Of a DNA stretch of 9,007 bases, positions 1-6,139 are shown piece by piece. The translations under genes and the position numbers were made by a program. The first letter of the stretch is position 1. Every line of letters starts with the position of its first letter. A model generated the notes under the pieces. That model did no database searches, was not told the origin of the DNA, and saw only the letters and a list, made by a program, of their open reading frames with translations. The DNA comes from Gammaproteobacteria bacterium (lineage in GTDB: Bacteria; Pseudomonadota; Gammaproteobacteria; Arenicellales; JAHEKD01): the NCBI GenBank assembly GCA_024638545.1, contig JAHEKD010000066.1, positions 1 through 9,007 of the forward strand. The letters are read 5' to 3'.

Positions 1-492
1 AAAGCTCAAAGAAAGCAGTGGTCTGCGGCATTGGATACCTATATCAACACTGCACCGAACGTATTAAGCGCAATGCAAATTTACTGTGTCGGGGTCAATT
101 CTCCAGCAGGATGCGAAGTGGTAAATTTTTTGAGAACATATCTGGACAATAAATACGACCTGATCCCCGACGAACATGGCAGGTATGGATACCTGGATGA
201 TGCCTGGCTCATTCATAACACCGCATACCGGCTTATTGAATCCGGGATTCTTCCCGGTGATCTCGTTTTGGTTGACTGGCAGGCAATAATTGCGGCAGAT
301 CAAATTGTTGCGAATTTAATTCCGAATGAAATTATTCAGGTATTAGACCAATACATAAAACAGATGTTCGGCCTGATTGTTTCTGAAGTACAGTCCTATC
401 AGCCTGCATTCGGTCAAAACGTAATGAACGGCGGTCAGTCATACGCTGATCGATGGTATGATGCTGGTGTCGAAGCGATCCAAAATATGTGA
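1..492 (+). CDS. DUF1232/YkvA-like protein, 5' end cut by the window
   Basis: The reading frame is open from base 1 to a TGA at 490-492, with no convincing start inside the window. The TTG at 31 has no Shine-Dalgarno sequence, and the frame upstream of it reads on as plausible protein, so I treat the gene as 5'-partial with 163 codons visible. About residues 50-75 of the visible part read DLIPDEHGRYGYLDDAW. This resembles the 'D-x-IPD...G-x-LDD' core of the DUF1232 (YkvA-like) family, a small domain of unknown role often found in membrane-associated proteins. The rest is acidic, mostly helical-looking sequence without obvious membrane segments. The gene ends just before the TIR-domain gene (14 bp to its preferred ATG, or a 4-bp overlap with an alternative GTG), so the two are probably co-transcribed. 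The family call rests on one motif and is tentative; no biochemical function can be given. Confidence 0.6.
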   Translation, partial: KAQRKQWSAALDTYINTAPNVLSAMQIYCVGVNSPAGCEVVNFLRTYLDNKYDLIPDEHGRYGYLDDAWLIHNTAYRLIESGILPGDLVLVDWQAIIAADQIVANLIPNEIIQVLDQYIKQMFGLIVSEVQSYQPAFGQNVMNGGQSYADRWYDAGVEAIQNM

Positions 493-506
493 TAAAGAGA
501 AGAATT

Positions 507-1739
507 ATGGGGCAAAAAATTATATTTTTAAGTTATCGTCGCGGCGATAGCCCCGGCTATGTAAAAAGTCTGGAAAAAGAACTTGAAGCTCATTATGGTC
601 CCGGTAGTGTTTTTCGCGATGTCAAAGACATAGCCGGTGGTGCAAAATGGAAACAGGTCATCGAAAATAATCTGCGAAATGCGGCAGCATTACTATTAAT
701 TATTGGTCCACGCTGGGATGCGATCTGGTGTGATCGTATTGATGACGAAGTCAATTATGTTGAATATGAACTTAATTTTGCCCATAATCTCGGTGTGCCG
801 GTGATTCCAATCACCCTAGATGGCGCTTATATCTCCAATGACACAGATTTAAAAACCGTATCATGGCTTAGAGAAAATCAAACCTACGATATGTCAGACA
901 AGCAGGGCCGTTGGGAGAATGACTTTAAAGGCTTGATTGCGCTACTGGAAAATATTCCAGGCATCAATAATGTGAAGTCCAAAGTAAGGCCCGAGAGGCT
1001 TGGTATTGATCAGCATACTACACCCCAGCCCAAAAAACATACGGGCAAGATAAAAACGGTTTTGGCCACATTAGGAGCAGTATTTGTTGCTCTGTTTCTA
1101 ATAGGAATATTCGTTGGAGAGCCTGAATCCAAGGCTCCACAGAAAGATACAGCCGTTGTTTCCCCGGGTTTTGATTGCAATCAAGCCAGCACGCAAATTG
1201 AAAGAATTATTTGCGCGAACGATGAAATATCCAGTATTGACGGCCAGATGGGGCTCGCTTATGAGCAGCTAGCCGGTCAGCTTGATCAGGCACGATACGA
1301 AAAGTTAAAGACAGACCAAATAGCCTGGCTCAAGAAAAGAGACGGCAAAATACGAAATAGCTGTGTACAGTCCGGGCTGTTAAATACAGGCTGTGTTGTT
1401 GATATCTACGAAAAGCGTATTGACCGGCTCAGGCAGATGGCAAATGATACACAATCCGCACTGGTGCAGAACTATCCCGACCTTACCGGAACCTGGCGCA
1501 GCAACACTTTTCGAACAATTTATCTTGTCGAGCAATCTTCCACTGACAAGATAAAAATATCCGGTTATGCTGAAGGGGAGGCCAATTTTATAGAAAATAT
1601 GCCAAATAAAATCCAGGTTGAATTATATGGATTAGGCCAGGGTGAATTTTCTGTTTCTAATTCGTCTGATAAAATTATTGGAACGATGAATTATTACGAT
1701 GGAACAGTAGAGCATGATACGTTAGTCAAGATAAGATGA
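507..1739 (+). CDS. TIR domain - membrane helix - LprI-like (DUF1311) protein
   Basis: Predicted 410-residue single-pass membrane protein. Residues 3-148 form a TIR domain of the bacterial TIR_2 type, opening KIIFLSYRRGDS and continuing with VFRD, a conserved IIGPRW strand and YVEYEL; E88 is the candidate catalytic glutamate for NAD+ cleavage (assigned by eye). A basic linker (KPKKHTGKIK) precedes one hydrophobic helix at about 185-204. Residues 223-310 match the LprI N-terminal/DUF1311 pattern: DC...IE.IIC, D..L..AY-like spacing, W..R and four cysteines (C224, C236, C286, C296), fitting periplasmic disulfides. Residues 325-410 look like a small beta-rich domain (TGTWRS...). LprI-type domains are known from lysozyme inhibitors; bacterial TIR domains are often NADases or signalling modules in defence. 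I chose ATG 507, preceded by AAAGAGAAG; a GTG at 489 overlapping the upstream stop is an alternative. The domain calls are solid; the function is inferred. Confidence 0.85.
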   Translation: MGQKIIFLSYRRGDSPGYVKSLEKELEAHYGPGSVFRDVKDIAGGAKWKQVIENNLRNAAALLLIIGPRWDAIWCDRIDDEVNYVEYELNFAHNLGVPVIPITLDGAYISNDTDLKTVSWLRENQTYDMSDKQGRWENDFKGLIALLENIPGINNVKSKVRPERLGIDQHTTPQPKKHTGKIKTVLATLGAVFVALFLIGIFVGEPESKAPQKDTAVVSPGFDCNQASTQIERIICANDEISSIDGQMGLAYEQLAGQLDQARYEKLKTDQIAWLKKRDGKIRNSCVQSGLLNTGCVVDIYEKRIDRLRQMANDTQSALVQNYPDLTGTWRSNTFRTIYLVEQSSTDKIKISGYAEGEANFIENMPNKIQVELYGLGQGEFSVSNSSDKIIGTMNYYDGTVEHDTLVKIR

Positions 1740-1810
1740 ATTCTGACTGATCAAAACTGACGCCGGAAGGATTTCGTCAACGCATTCCTGATCAAATATC
1801 TGCAAAACTA

Positions 1811-1824
1811 TTGATCGATATCAA
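1811..1824. promoter_or_regulatory. FNR/ANR/DNR-type box upstream of the first USP gene
   Basis: The sequence TTGATCGATATCAA is a perfect match to the TTGAT-N4-ATCAA consensus bound by FNR-class regulators. Its centre lies 71.5 bp upstream of the USP start codon at 1889. No good -10 hexamer sits at the class II spacing; the best AT-rich candidate is TATATT at 1862-1867, which would place the box at about -56 from its start site. Anaerobic or NO-responsive control of USP genes by ANR is established in Pseudomonas, which makes this target believable. Activation from this exact position is inferred. Confidence 0.7.
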
Positions 1825-1888
1825 AGAAAGATAATAAAACTTATGCAAAAGTGTTTAAGTATATATTTGCTATTGGGAGTAACAGATC

Positions 1889-2713
1889 ATGACAATTAAA
1901 AACATCCTTGTTCACGTCAATTCAGATGATGAAAAGAATTTACAGTTAAATACCGCCATTGAACTTGCATTAAAATTTGGGGCCCATCTTTGCGGCCTTT
2001 ACGTCATCGAGAGGCTTAACCTGCCGACATATGCAGGCGCCTACATACCCGCAGGCGTGCTTCAGGCCCATGAGCAGGCGGAGCAGGAGAGGGCGGAGAA
2101 AGTAAAAATTGAATTTAGCGCCATGGTCGAAAAAGCCGGCTGTGCCAGTGAATGGCATTGTGTTCAGGGGTACTCGGATCAGCAAATTAATCTATTCGGC
2201 CGTTTTGCCGACTTAATTATTGTCAAGCAGACACAGGAGCATGGTGTGCTCTCCAGTGATGTATCGGTTGAAGATCATATTCTTCTGGATTCATCGCGTC
2301 CAATTTTATTCGTGCCGTATATTGGTACAGCTGCACCGATTGGCAAACACGTTATGGTCGCGTGGAACGGCAGTCGTGAAGCGGTACGTGCCGTTTCTGA
2401 TGCTTTGCCATTTTTGCAGCAAGCTGATAGTGTCGAAGTCGTTAGCGTCGGCAAGCACGAGGCACAGGAAGATGATTCATTAAACAGCGTATGCAAATAC
2501 CTGAAGCATCACGATATCAATGCAGAGGCCAGTCATGTTGTTTCAAGAGAGGTGTCGGTGGCGGATACCTTGTTATCACGAGCTGCAGATAAGAATATCG
2601 ATTTAATTGTTATGGGCGCTTACGGCCACAGCCGTTTGCGCGAATATATTTTCGGTGGTGCAACACATTACATGCTTGAACATATGACTATTCCGGTGTT
2701 GATGTCACATTAG
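1889..2713 (+). CDS. Tandem universal stress protein (UspA family)
   Basis: 274-residue cytoplasmic protein made of two UspA-like domains, about residues 1-145 and 152-274. The first opens with KNILVHVNSDD; the second opens with HVMVAWNGSREAVRAV, the typical first strand and nucleotide-binding loop. The C-terminal domain keeps the nucleotide motif G-x2-G-x9-G at G243, G246 and G256 (VMGAYGHSRLREYIFGG), with a glycine where S/T is usual at the end. The first domain lacks this motif, as is common in tandem USPs. The ATG at 1889 has a strong Shine-Dalgarno sequence (GGGAG, 1875-1879). A perfect FNR-type box lies upstream, suggesting induction under low oxygen or NO. USPs of this class support survival during energy limitation and stress; the exact ligand cannot be told. 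Confidence in the family is high. Confidence 0.93.
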   Translation: MTIKNILVHVNSDDEKNLQLNTAIELALKFGAHLCGLYVIERLNLPTYAGAYIPAGVLQAHEQAEQERAEKVKIEFSAMVEKAGCASEWHCVQGYSDQQINLFGRFADLIIVKQTQEHGVLSSDVSVEDHILLDSSRPILFVPYIGTAAPIGKHVMVAWNGSREAVRAVSDALPFLQQADSVEVVSVGKHEAQEDDSLNSVCKYLKHHDINAEASHVVSREVSVADTLLSRAADKNIDLIVMGAYGHSRLREYIFGGATHYMLEHMTIPVLMSH

Positions 2714-2889
2714 GTATCGCCACTTACAAGGCTTGGAACCTCTGCGTCCTTTGTTGGAAACAGATTGAATGGGAAAATGGAATTTTATCTGTTGTTTTAC
2801 CCAAGAAAAAAGATTTAAAATCGATGGTTAAATCCATTCCAGTTAAAGCCAAAAAAGATAATCGAGGCAGAATAACAGGTGAGGTATGA
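2713..2889 (+). pseudogene. Remnant of a small heat-shock protein (Hsp20) gene, C-terminal part
   Basis: Between the two USP genes one frame stays open from 2680 to a TGA at 2887-2889, and its last third resembles the end of an alpha-crystallin domain. Codons from 2764 read IEWENGILSVVLPKKKDLKS and then IPVK. This fits the family's 'x-x-x-NGVL-x-V-x-LPK' strand, and the IPV matches the C-terminal I-x-I/V anchor used in oligomer assembly. No start codon or N-terminal half is present; the frame runs back into the end of the upstream USP gene. I read it as a decayed fragment left by deletion. Hsp20 genes often neighbour stress genes, which fits. The match is short and judged by eye, so chance resemblance remains possible. 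Confidence 0.5.
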
Positions 2890-2892
2890 TCA

Positions 2893-3867
2893 ATGAATGA
2901 TTCAGATTCAATTCTGGTGGTGATTGACCCAACAGTGCATGAACAGCGTGCACTGGAGCAGGCGTCAATCCTGGCGAAAAAACTGGGAAAGAATTTAGAA
3001 CTGCTGATTTGTACACATGATGAAACGCTTCAACACTACCAGCATATTCTGGATGAAGAGCAAGTAAAATCGTCAGTCACAGGATTGCTGGAACAGCTCT
3101 TACATAGCCTGGAAGCTATGGCAGAGCCTCATCGGCAAAAAGGATTGCAGGTCAGTTGCGATGTTGTCTGGGATCGACCTATTGATGAGGGCATAGTTCG
3201 CAAAGCACTGCAATCCAGGCCCTTTATGATTGTCAAGGATACGCACTACCATGCTAAACTCACTCGCTCGATATTTCGAAATACGGACTGGAGCTTGATT
3301 AGAACCTGTCCATTTCCCCTGCTATTAGTCAAGCAGCATGCCCCCTGGGACAAACCCGTTATCGTTTCAGCGGTGAATCCAATAAATGAAAACGATATTA
3401 AGCTGGATGTGGATATTGTCCGCTTCGGCGAATTGATGCAAGCCAGGATGGCCGCTGAACATAGTGTTTTGCACGTCTGCGAACCGCTGACGGTCTCTTA
3501 TGTGGGTGTCAGTACAATGGGTTACGCGGTTACGCTGCATGAGCAGTATGAAGAGCTACTTGAAATGCACAAGCAAAGTCTGCTAAAACTGACAGAAGCT
3601 GAAAATATCAGTCAGGAGAAAATTATTTTTAAAGAAGGCAGCGTGGTACGGCTTTTACCCACTATTGTGGAGGAGAACAACGTGGATCTTGTTATCATGG
3701 GTTCAACATCCAAGAGTCGAATTGCACAGGTTTTCATAGGCGGGACGGCTGAAGCCGTACTGGATGAAATCGGTTGTGATGTGCTGGTGCTGAAGCCGTC
3801 AACATTTAAATCGCCGGTCAGTGAGCAGCCACCGCCAGAGTATCCACAGATAGTCTGGCCAATGTGA
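2893..3867 (+). CDS. UspE-like tandem universal stress protein
   Basis: 324-residue cytoplasmic protein with two USP domains, about residues 5-148 and 155-302. The first ends with TDWSLIRTCPFPLLLVK, the signature 'DW-x-LLR-x-CP-x-P-x-LLVK' of UspE proteins. The second ends with VDLVIMGSTSKSRIAQVFIGGTAEAVL split over residues 264-290. There the usual G-x2-G-x9-G nucleotide motif has serine (S273) in place of the second glycine, so ATP binding may be weak or lost. A proline-rich tail (residues 308-324) follows. The ATG at 2893 has a good ribosome-binding site (AGGTGAGG, 2878-2885). No FNR-type box lies directly upstream; it may be transcribed with the first USP gene about 180 bp before it. It converges on the regulator gene with 42 bp between stops. 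UspE proteins are linked to stationary-phase and envelope/DNA-damage stress; the role here is inferred. Confidence 0.92.
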   Translation: MNDSDSILVVIDPTVHEQRALEQASILAKKLGKNLELLICTHDETLQHYQHILDEEQVKSSVTGLLEQLLHSLEAMAEPHRQKGLQVSCDVVWDRPIDEGIVRKALQSRPFMIVKDTHYHAKLTRSIFRNTDWSLIRTCPFPLLLVKQHAPWDKPVIVSAVNPINENDIKLDVDIVRFGELMQARMAAEHSVLHVCEPLTVSYVGVSTMGYAVTLHEQYEELLEMHKQSLLKLTEAENISQEKIIFKEGSVVRLLPTIVEENNVDLVIMGSTSKSRIAQVFIGGTAEAVLDEIGCDVLVLKPSTFKSPVSEQPPPEYPQIVWPM

Positions 3868-3909
3868 TCTGTCATAATATATTTGGAAACGGCTAAGGGT
3901 CGGCAAATC

Positions 3910-4662
3910 CTAGTATATTCGTCCGCCAGATAAACTGTGCTGACAGGGATAATTCAGCGAGCAGTGTTCGCACACAAATAATTTCAGAGCATCGATATCC
4001 TCAATGATAAGCTTTGATCCGGTAACTTTAGTACCGGTTTCCTTTTTTATGGTCTTCAAGGCCCGGGAAAATGTTTCCTGGCGTATTCCAAGTTTTGCAG
4101 CAATCAGTTTTTTATTGTAAGGCAGATTAATGGTGACCGGTGACTCCTTGATGAAGGCACATTGAATAAGCAGGAAACACGCAATCCTCTGAGGTGCATT
4201 TTGCACGGTACGATGCTCTATTTCGACATCCTGCACAAGTCGGGTACGAATTTCCATCTGTAACAGGTTTTCTGTGAAATTCAGATTTTGAGCCATAATT
4301 TTTCGCAGGATATTGAGCGGGATTCGCCACAGAACAGTTGGTCTGATTGTTTCCACCAGCATTTGGGAGTCAGGTCCGTCCTCCAGTATGCACGTAATAC
4401 CAAAAACACAGCCCCTGTTCACAACGTCAATAACATACGTATCACCATCATTGGTAACACGTGAAAGCATTACTTCACCCTGCTCAACTATATGGCAATA
4501 CTCAGACTTGTAAGATTCGAAGTTGATATACTTGTTTTTTCCACAGCTAATGCGGTGTGAGTTGTTGATTATTGGCTCCAGTGATTTATCGTCTACATGT
4601 GAAAATAATTCTGACTGATGCAATAATTCCAGCAGTGCCAGTTGATGTTTATTTTTTAGCAC
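3910..4662 (-). CDS. Crp/Fnr-family transcriptional regulator (FNR/DNR-like)
   Basis: 250-residue DNA-binding protein on the minus strand. Residues about 18-130 form the cyclic-nucleotide-like beta-barrel sensor, about 131-155 the dimerisation helix (QMEIRTRLVQDVEIEHR), and about 160-225 the winged helix-turn-helix. The recognition helix reads IRQETFSRALKTI with E196, S199 and R200, the E-x-x-S-R signature with which FNR-class proteins read TTGAT half-sites; boxes of that type flank this gene. The N-terminal cysteine cluster that holds the 4Fe-4S centre in FNR/ANR is absent, so oxygen sensing by that route is unlikely. An unusual cysteine group sits at the C-terminus (C231, C234, C240 with H233 and H242). 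The start is a GTG at 4662 with GGAGA nine bases upstream. A near-perfect FNR-type box about 42 bp before the likely start site suggests autoregulation. It could be DNR-like (heme/NO). Confidence 0.93.
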   Translation of the reverse strand: MLKNKHQLALLELLHQSELFSHVDDKSLEPIINNSHRISCGKNKYINFESYKSEYCHIVEQGEVMLSRVTNDGDTYVIDVVNRGCVFGITCILEDGPDSQMLVETIRPTVLWRIPLNILRKIMAQNLNFTENLLQMEIRTRLVQDVEIEHRTVQNAPQRIACFLLIQCAFIKESPVTINLPYNKKLIAAKLGIRQETFSRALKTIKKETGTKVTGSKLIIEDIDALKLFVCEHCSLNYPCQHSLSGGRIY

Positions 4663-4716
4663 GATATAAAGTCTCCATTGCCTTTATAAAATTAATAATA
4701 GACTATGATGTGAATA

Positions 4717-4730
4717 TGGATATTAATCAA
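4717..4730 (-). promoter_or_regulatory. FNR-type box for the regulator gene
   Basis: TGGATATTAATCAA differs from TTGAT-N4-ATCAA at one position. A class II arrangement (centre at -41.5) would place the minus-strand start site near 4682, giving a leader of about 20 bases that includes the GGAGA ribosome-binding site at 4672-4676. The minus-strand -10 region there is AT-rich (TATTAA or TAATTT) but not a clear hexamer. Autoregulation by the adjacent gene product is the simplest reading. Confidence 0.55.
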
Positions 4731-4804
4731 TGAAAAATTCATCCACAAGCATTGGTATGTTTTCTCATAGGTAAGTACATTAAGCTCAACTATTTTGTGA
4801 TAAG

Positions 4805-4818
4805 TTGATTTTTATCAA
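4805..4818 (+). promoter_or_regulatory. FNR-type box for the DksA-like/CBS genes
   Basis: TTGATTTTTATCAA matches the TTGAT-N4-ATCAA consensus perfectly. Its centre (4811.5) is 29.5 bp before a TATAGT hexamer, the geometry expected of a class II FNR-activated promoter. The adjacent minus-strand regulator has the recognition residues expected to bind it. Binding itself is inferred. Confidence 0.75.
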
Positions 4819-4840
4819 TTCGCTTTGGATAAAAGTATCC

Positions 4841-4846
4841 TATAGT
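4841..4846 (+). promoter_or_regulatory. -10 element of the DksA-like/CBS promoter
   Basis: TATAGT, one base from the TATAAT consensus, is positioned so that transcription would begin at about 4852-4853, with the perfect FNR-type box centred near -41.5. No good -35 hexamer is present, as expected for an activator-dependent promoter. The transcript would have a leader of about 215 bases before the DksA-like ATG. Confidence 0.6.
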
Positions 4847-4892
4847 TGACAGTGTTGTTGATGAAGGTATTAAAATAAAGTATCTGGTTAAG

Positions 4893-4915
4893 CATAATGT
4901 TGTGCCACAATTATG
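4893..4915 (+). promoter_or_regulatory. Imperfect dyad in the leader of the DksA-like gene
   Basis: CATAA (4893-4897) pairs with TTATG (4911-4915), and inside this TTGTG pairs with CACAA around one central base (4900-4910). Two unpaired bases (TG, 4898-4899) lie on the left arm. It sits about 40-60 bases after the predicted start site. With a one-base loop it is more likely a protein-binding site than an RNA hairpin. No specific regulator is recognised. Confidence 0.3.
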
Positions 4916-5066
4916 TGTTGGGTGGCTTTTCTTAATCCAGTTTTTTGTAAAGCACAATTTGGCTATATTAAAAGGGATTTTCACTGTTAAGCAACTGAAT
5001 TAATTAACAAAAATCCGATCTGCTTGCCAAATTAATGTGCTGTAAATAATTTTTGAGGAATTTGTC

Positions 5067-5390
5067 ATGTATGAAGAACATCGAACACAGCTTGAAAGTC
5101 TGAAAAAAGAACTGGAAATTCGTATCGTCAAAGCACGAGCCAGTTTGTCCAGTCGACGCAGTGCTGACTGGAGTGAACAGGCAACAGAGCGTGAGAATGA
5201 TGAGGTGCTTATGGAACTCGTACGTGAGGCTGAAGAAGAGATGCTGCAAATTAAAAGAGCGTTGGCCACAATGGATGCAGGAAAATACGGACAGTGCACA
5301 AAATGTGGCGAGGATATAAACCCACAGCGGTTATCTGCCATGCCTATGTCTACATTATGTATTCGTTGTGCAACAGAGCATTCAAGTTGA
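5067..5390 (+). CDS. DksA/TraR-family zinc-finger protein
   Basis: 107-residue protein, shorter than housekeeping DksA (about 150) but usual for small TraR/DksA relatives. An N-terminal helical hairpin spans about residues 1-70, with the tip region RRSADWSEQATERENDEVL matching the conserved 'DW-x-EQA-x-E-x-E-x-DEV' stretch. A four-cysteine zinc finger follows: C77-x2-C80-x17-C98-x2-C101. Such proteins enter the secondary channel of RNA polymerase and modulate initiation, some without ppGpp. The ATG at 5067 has a clear GAGG eight bases upstream. It is first in a probable two-gene unit with the CBS-domain gene, 66 bp downstream, and lies behind the FNR-type promoter at 4805-4846, so expression probably rises under low oxygen or NO. 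Whether it replaces or opposes the housekeeping DksA cannot be told from this window. Confidence 0.93.
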   Translation: MYEEHRTQLESLKKELEIRIVKARASLSSRRSADWSEQATERENDEVLMELVREAEEEMLQIKRALATMDAGKYGQCTKCGEDINPQRLSAMPMSTLCIRCATEHSS

Positions 5391-5456
5391 ATGCCACGGT
5401 GAAATATAACCTGCCGTCAGCCAATCCTCTTTATATAAACGCAAGAGATTTAAGTT

Positions 5457-5888
5457 ATGCCCACACGACCGGTACTTGATCTGCTGAAAGATACTACCCC
5501 CGTCATTGTAGAATTCGATGATACTGTGATGGATGTTGCTAAAACCATGGTCGTCTCCGGCGAAGATGCAGCGCTGATAGTTAAGAATGAAAGGATGGTT
5601 GGTATCGTTACCGAAGCCGATCTCATAAGGCGTGTTTTGCTTCCGGAACGGAATATCAGGACAACATTGATACACACCGTTATGACCCATGATACGGTGA
5701 TCATTAATCCTGACAGTCGGTTTGGTCATGCGCTATATCTGATGCATGAATATAATATCAGCCATATACCCGTAGTCGCGGGCGGGAAGCCACTTGGTAT
5801 TATTTCTATCTCAGAGTCTGTTGTTACTGACCTTGATCCTTATGCCCATAAAGCGGAAATGCTCGATCATTTAGCGCAAATTCTCTAG
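5457..5888 (+). CDS. Two-CBS-domain protein
   Basis: 143-residue stand-alone Bateman module. CBS repeat 1 covers about residues 6-60 (MVGIVTEADLIRRVL at its end). CBS repeat 2 covers about 73-125 (VMTHDTVIINPDS... ISHIPVVAGGKPLGIISISES). CBS pairs bind adenosine nucleotides or related ligands and act as energy sensors; no catalytic domain is attached. The ATG at 5457 has only a weak ribosome-binding site (AAGAGA). It follows the DksA-like gene by 66 bp and probably shares its FNR-controlled promoter; stand-alone CBS proteins near USP and FNR-family genes fit a low-oxygen stress group. The last two bases of its TAG stop codon are the first two bases of the inverted-repeat element at 5887. The insertion may thus have set the C-terminus, although the length is normal for the family, so any loss is small. 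Confidence 0.93.
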   Translation: MPTRPVLDLLKDTTPVIVEFDDTVMDVAKTMVVSGEDAALIVKNERMVGIVTEADLIRRVLLPERNIRTTLIHTVMTHDTVIINPDSRFGHALYLMHEYNISHIPVVAGGKPLGIISISESVVTDLDPYAHKAEMLDHLAQIL

Positions 5889-5903
5889 CCCGCATTTCTC
5901 ACC
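5887..5903 (+). repeat. Left terminal inverted repeat of the MITE-like element
   Basis: 17-bp perfect inverted partner of 6083-6099. Its first two bases complete the TAG stop of the CBS-domain gene. Confidence 0.85.
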
Positions 5904-6082
5904 ACCCTACTACTGCGACGGTCCCTTGCCACGCCCTGTGGGCATTTTACTCGGTCAGCTCGACATAGTGTCAACGATGCCTGCGGGCCCTTGTGCCGGC
6001 ACATATGCTGATAACATAATGCCGGCCTTTGGTCGTCAAACCCATACAGGATGCATCCTTTAACCGTCTCGCTACGTAGTCC

Positions 6083-6099
6083 GGTGAGAAATGCGGGCT
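6083..6099 (-). repeat. Right terminal inverted repeat of the MITE-like element
   Basis: 17-bp perfect inverted partner of 5887-5903. Homology between the two ends stops just inside and just outside these 17 bases. Confidence 0.85.
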
Positions 6100-6139
6100 G
6101 ACCTTTGCTAATTGAATAATAGAAGAATTTTTTATGTTA

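Larger units (their letters stand above)
5887..6099. mobile_element. 213-bp MITE-like element with 17-bp terminal inverted repeats
   Basis: The left end AGCCCGCATTTCTCACC (5887-5903) is the exact reverse complement of the right end GGTGAGAAATGCGGGCT (6083-6099). The interior has no convincing transposase gene. It holds short palindromes, such as GTGCCGGCAC (5993-6002), GCCC-TGT-GGGC and GACA-TAG-TGTC. Bases 5895-6024 recur almost unchanged at 8874-9007, so this is a dispersed repeat. Length, perfect terminal repeats and lack of coding capacity fit a non-autonomous miniature element mobilised by a transposase elsewhere; the parent IS family is not assigned. No clear target-site duplication is visible: the left flank ends TTCTCT and the right flank begins GACCTT. 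A transcription-terminating or RNA-structuring role is possible because it sits at gene ends. Confidence 0.8.

Noticed and set aside
31..33. TTG at 31 as the start of the first gene
   Set aside because: There is no ribosome-binding site, and the frame is open with plausible protein sequence back to base 1, so the true start is probably outside the window.
5000..5341. Minus-strand ORFs with repeated Ser and Ser-Ile patterns opposite the DksA-like gene
   Set aside because: The plus-strand frame has a zinc finger and a good ribosome-binding site; these frames are its shadow.
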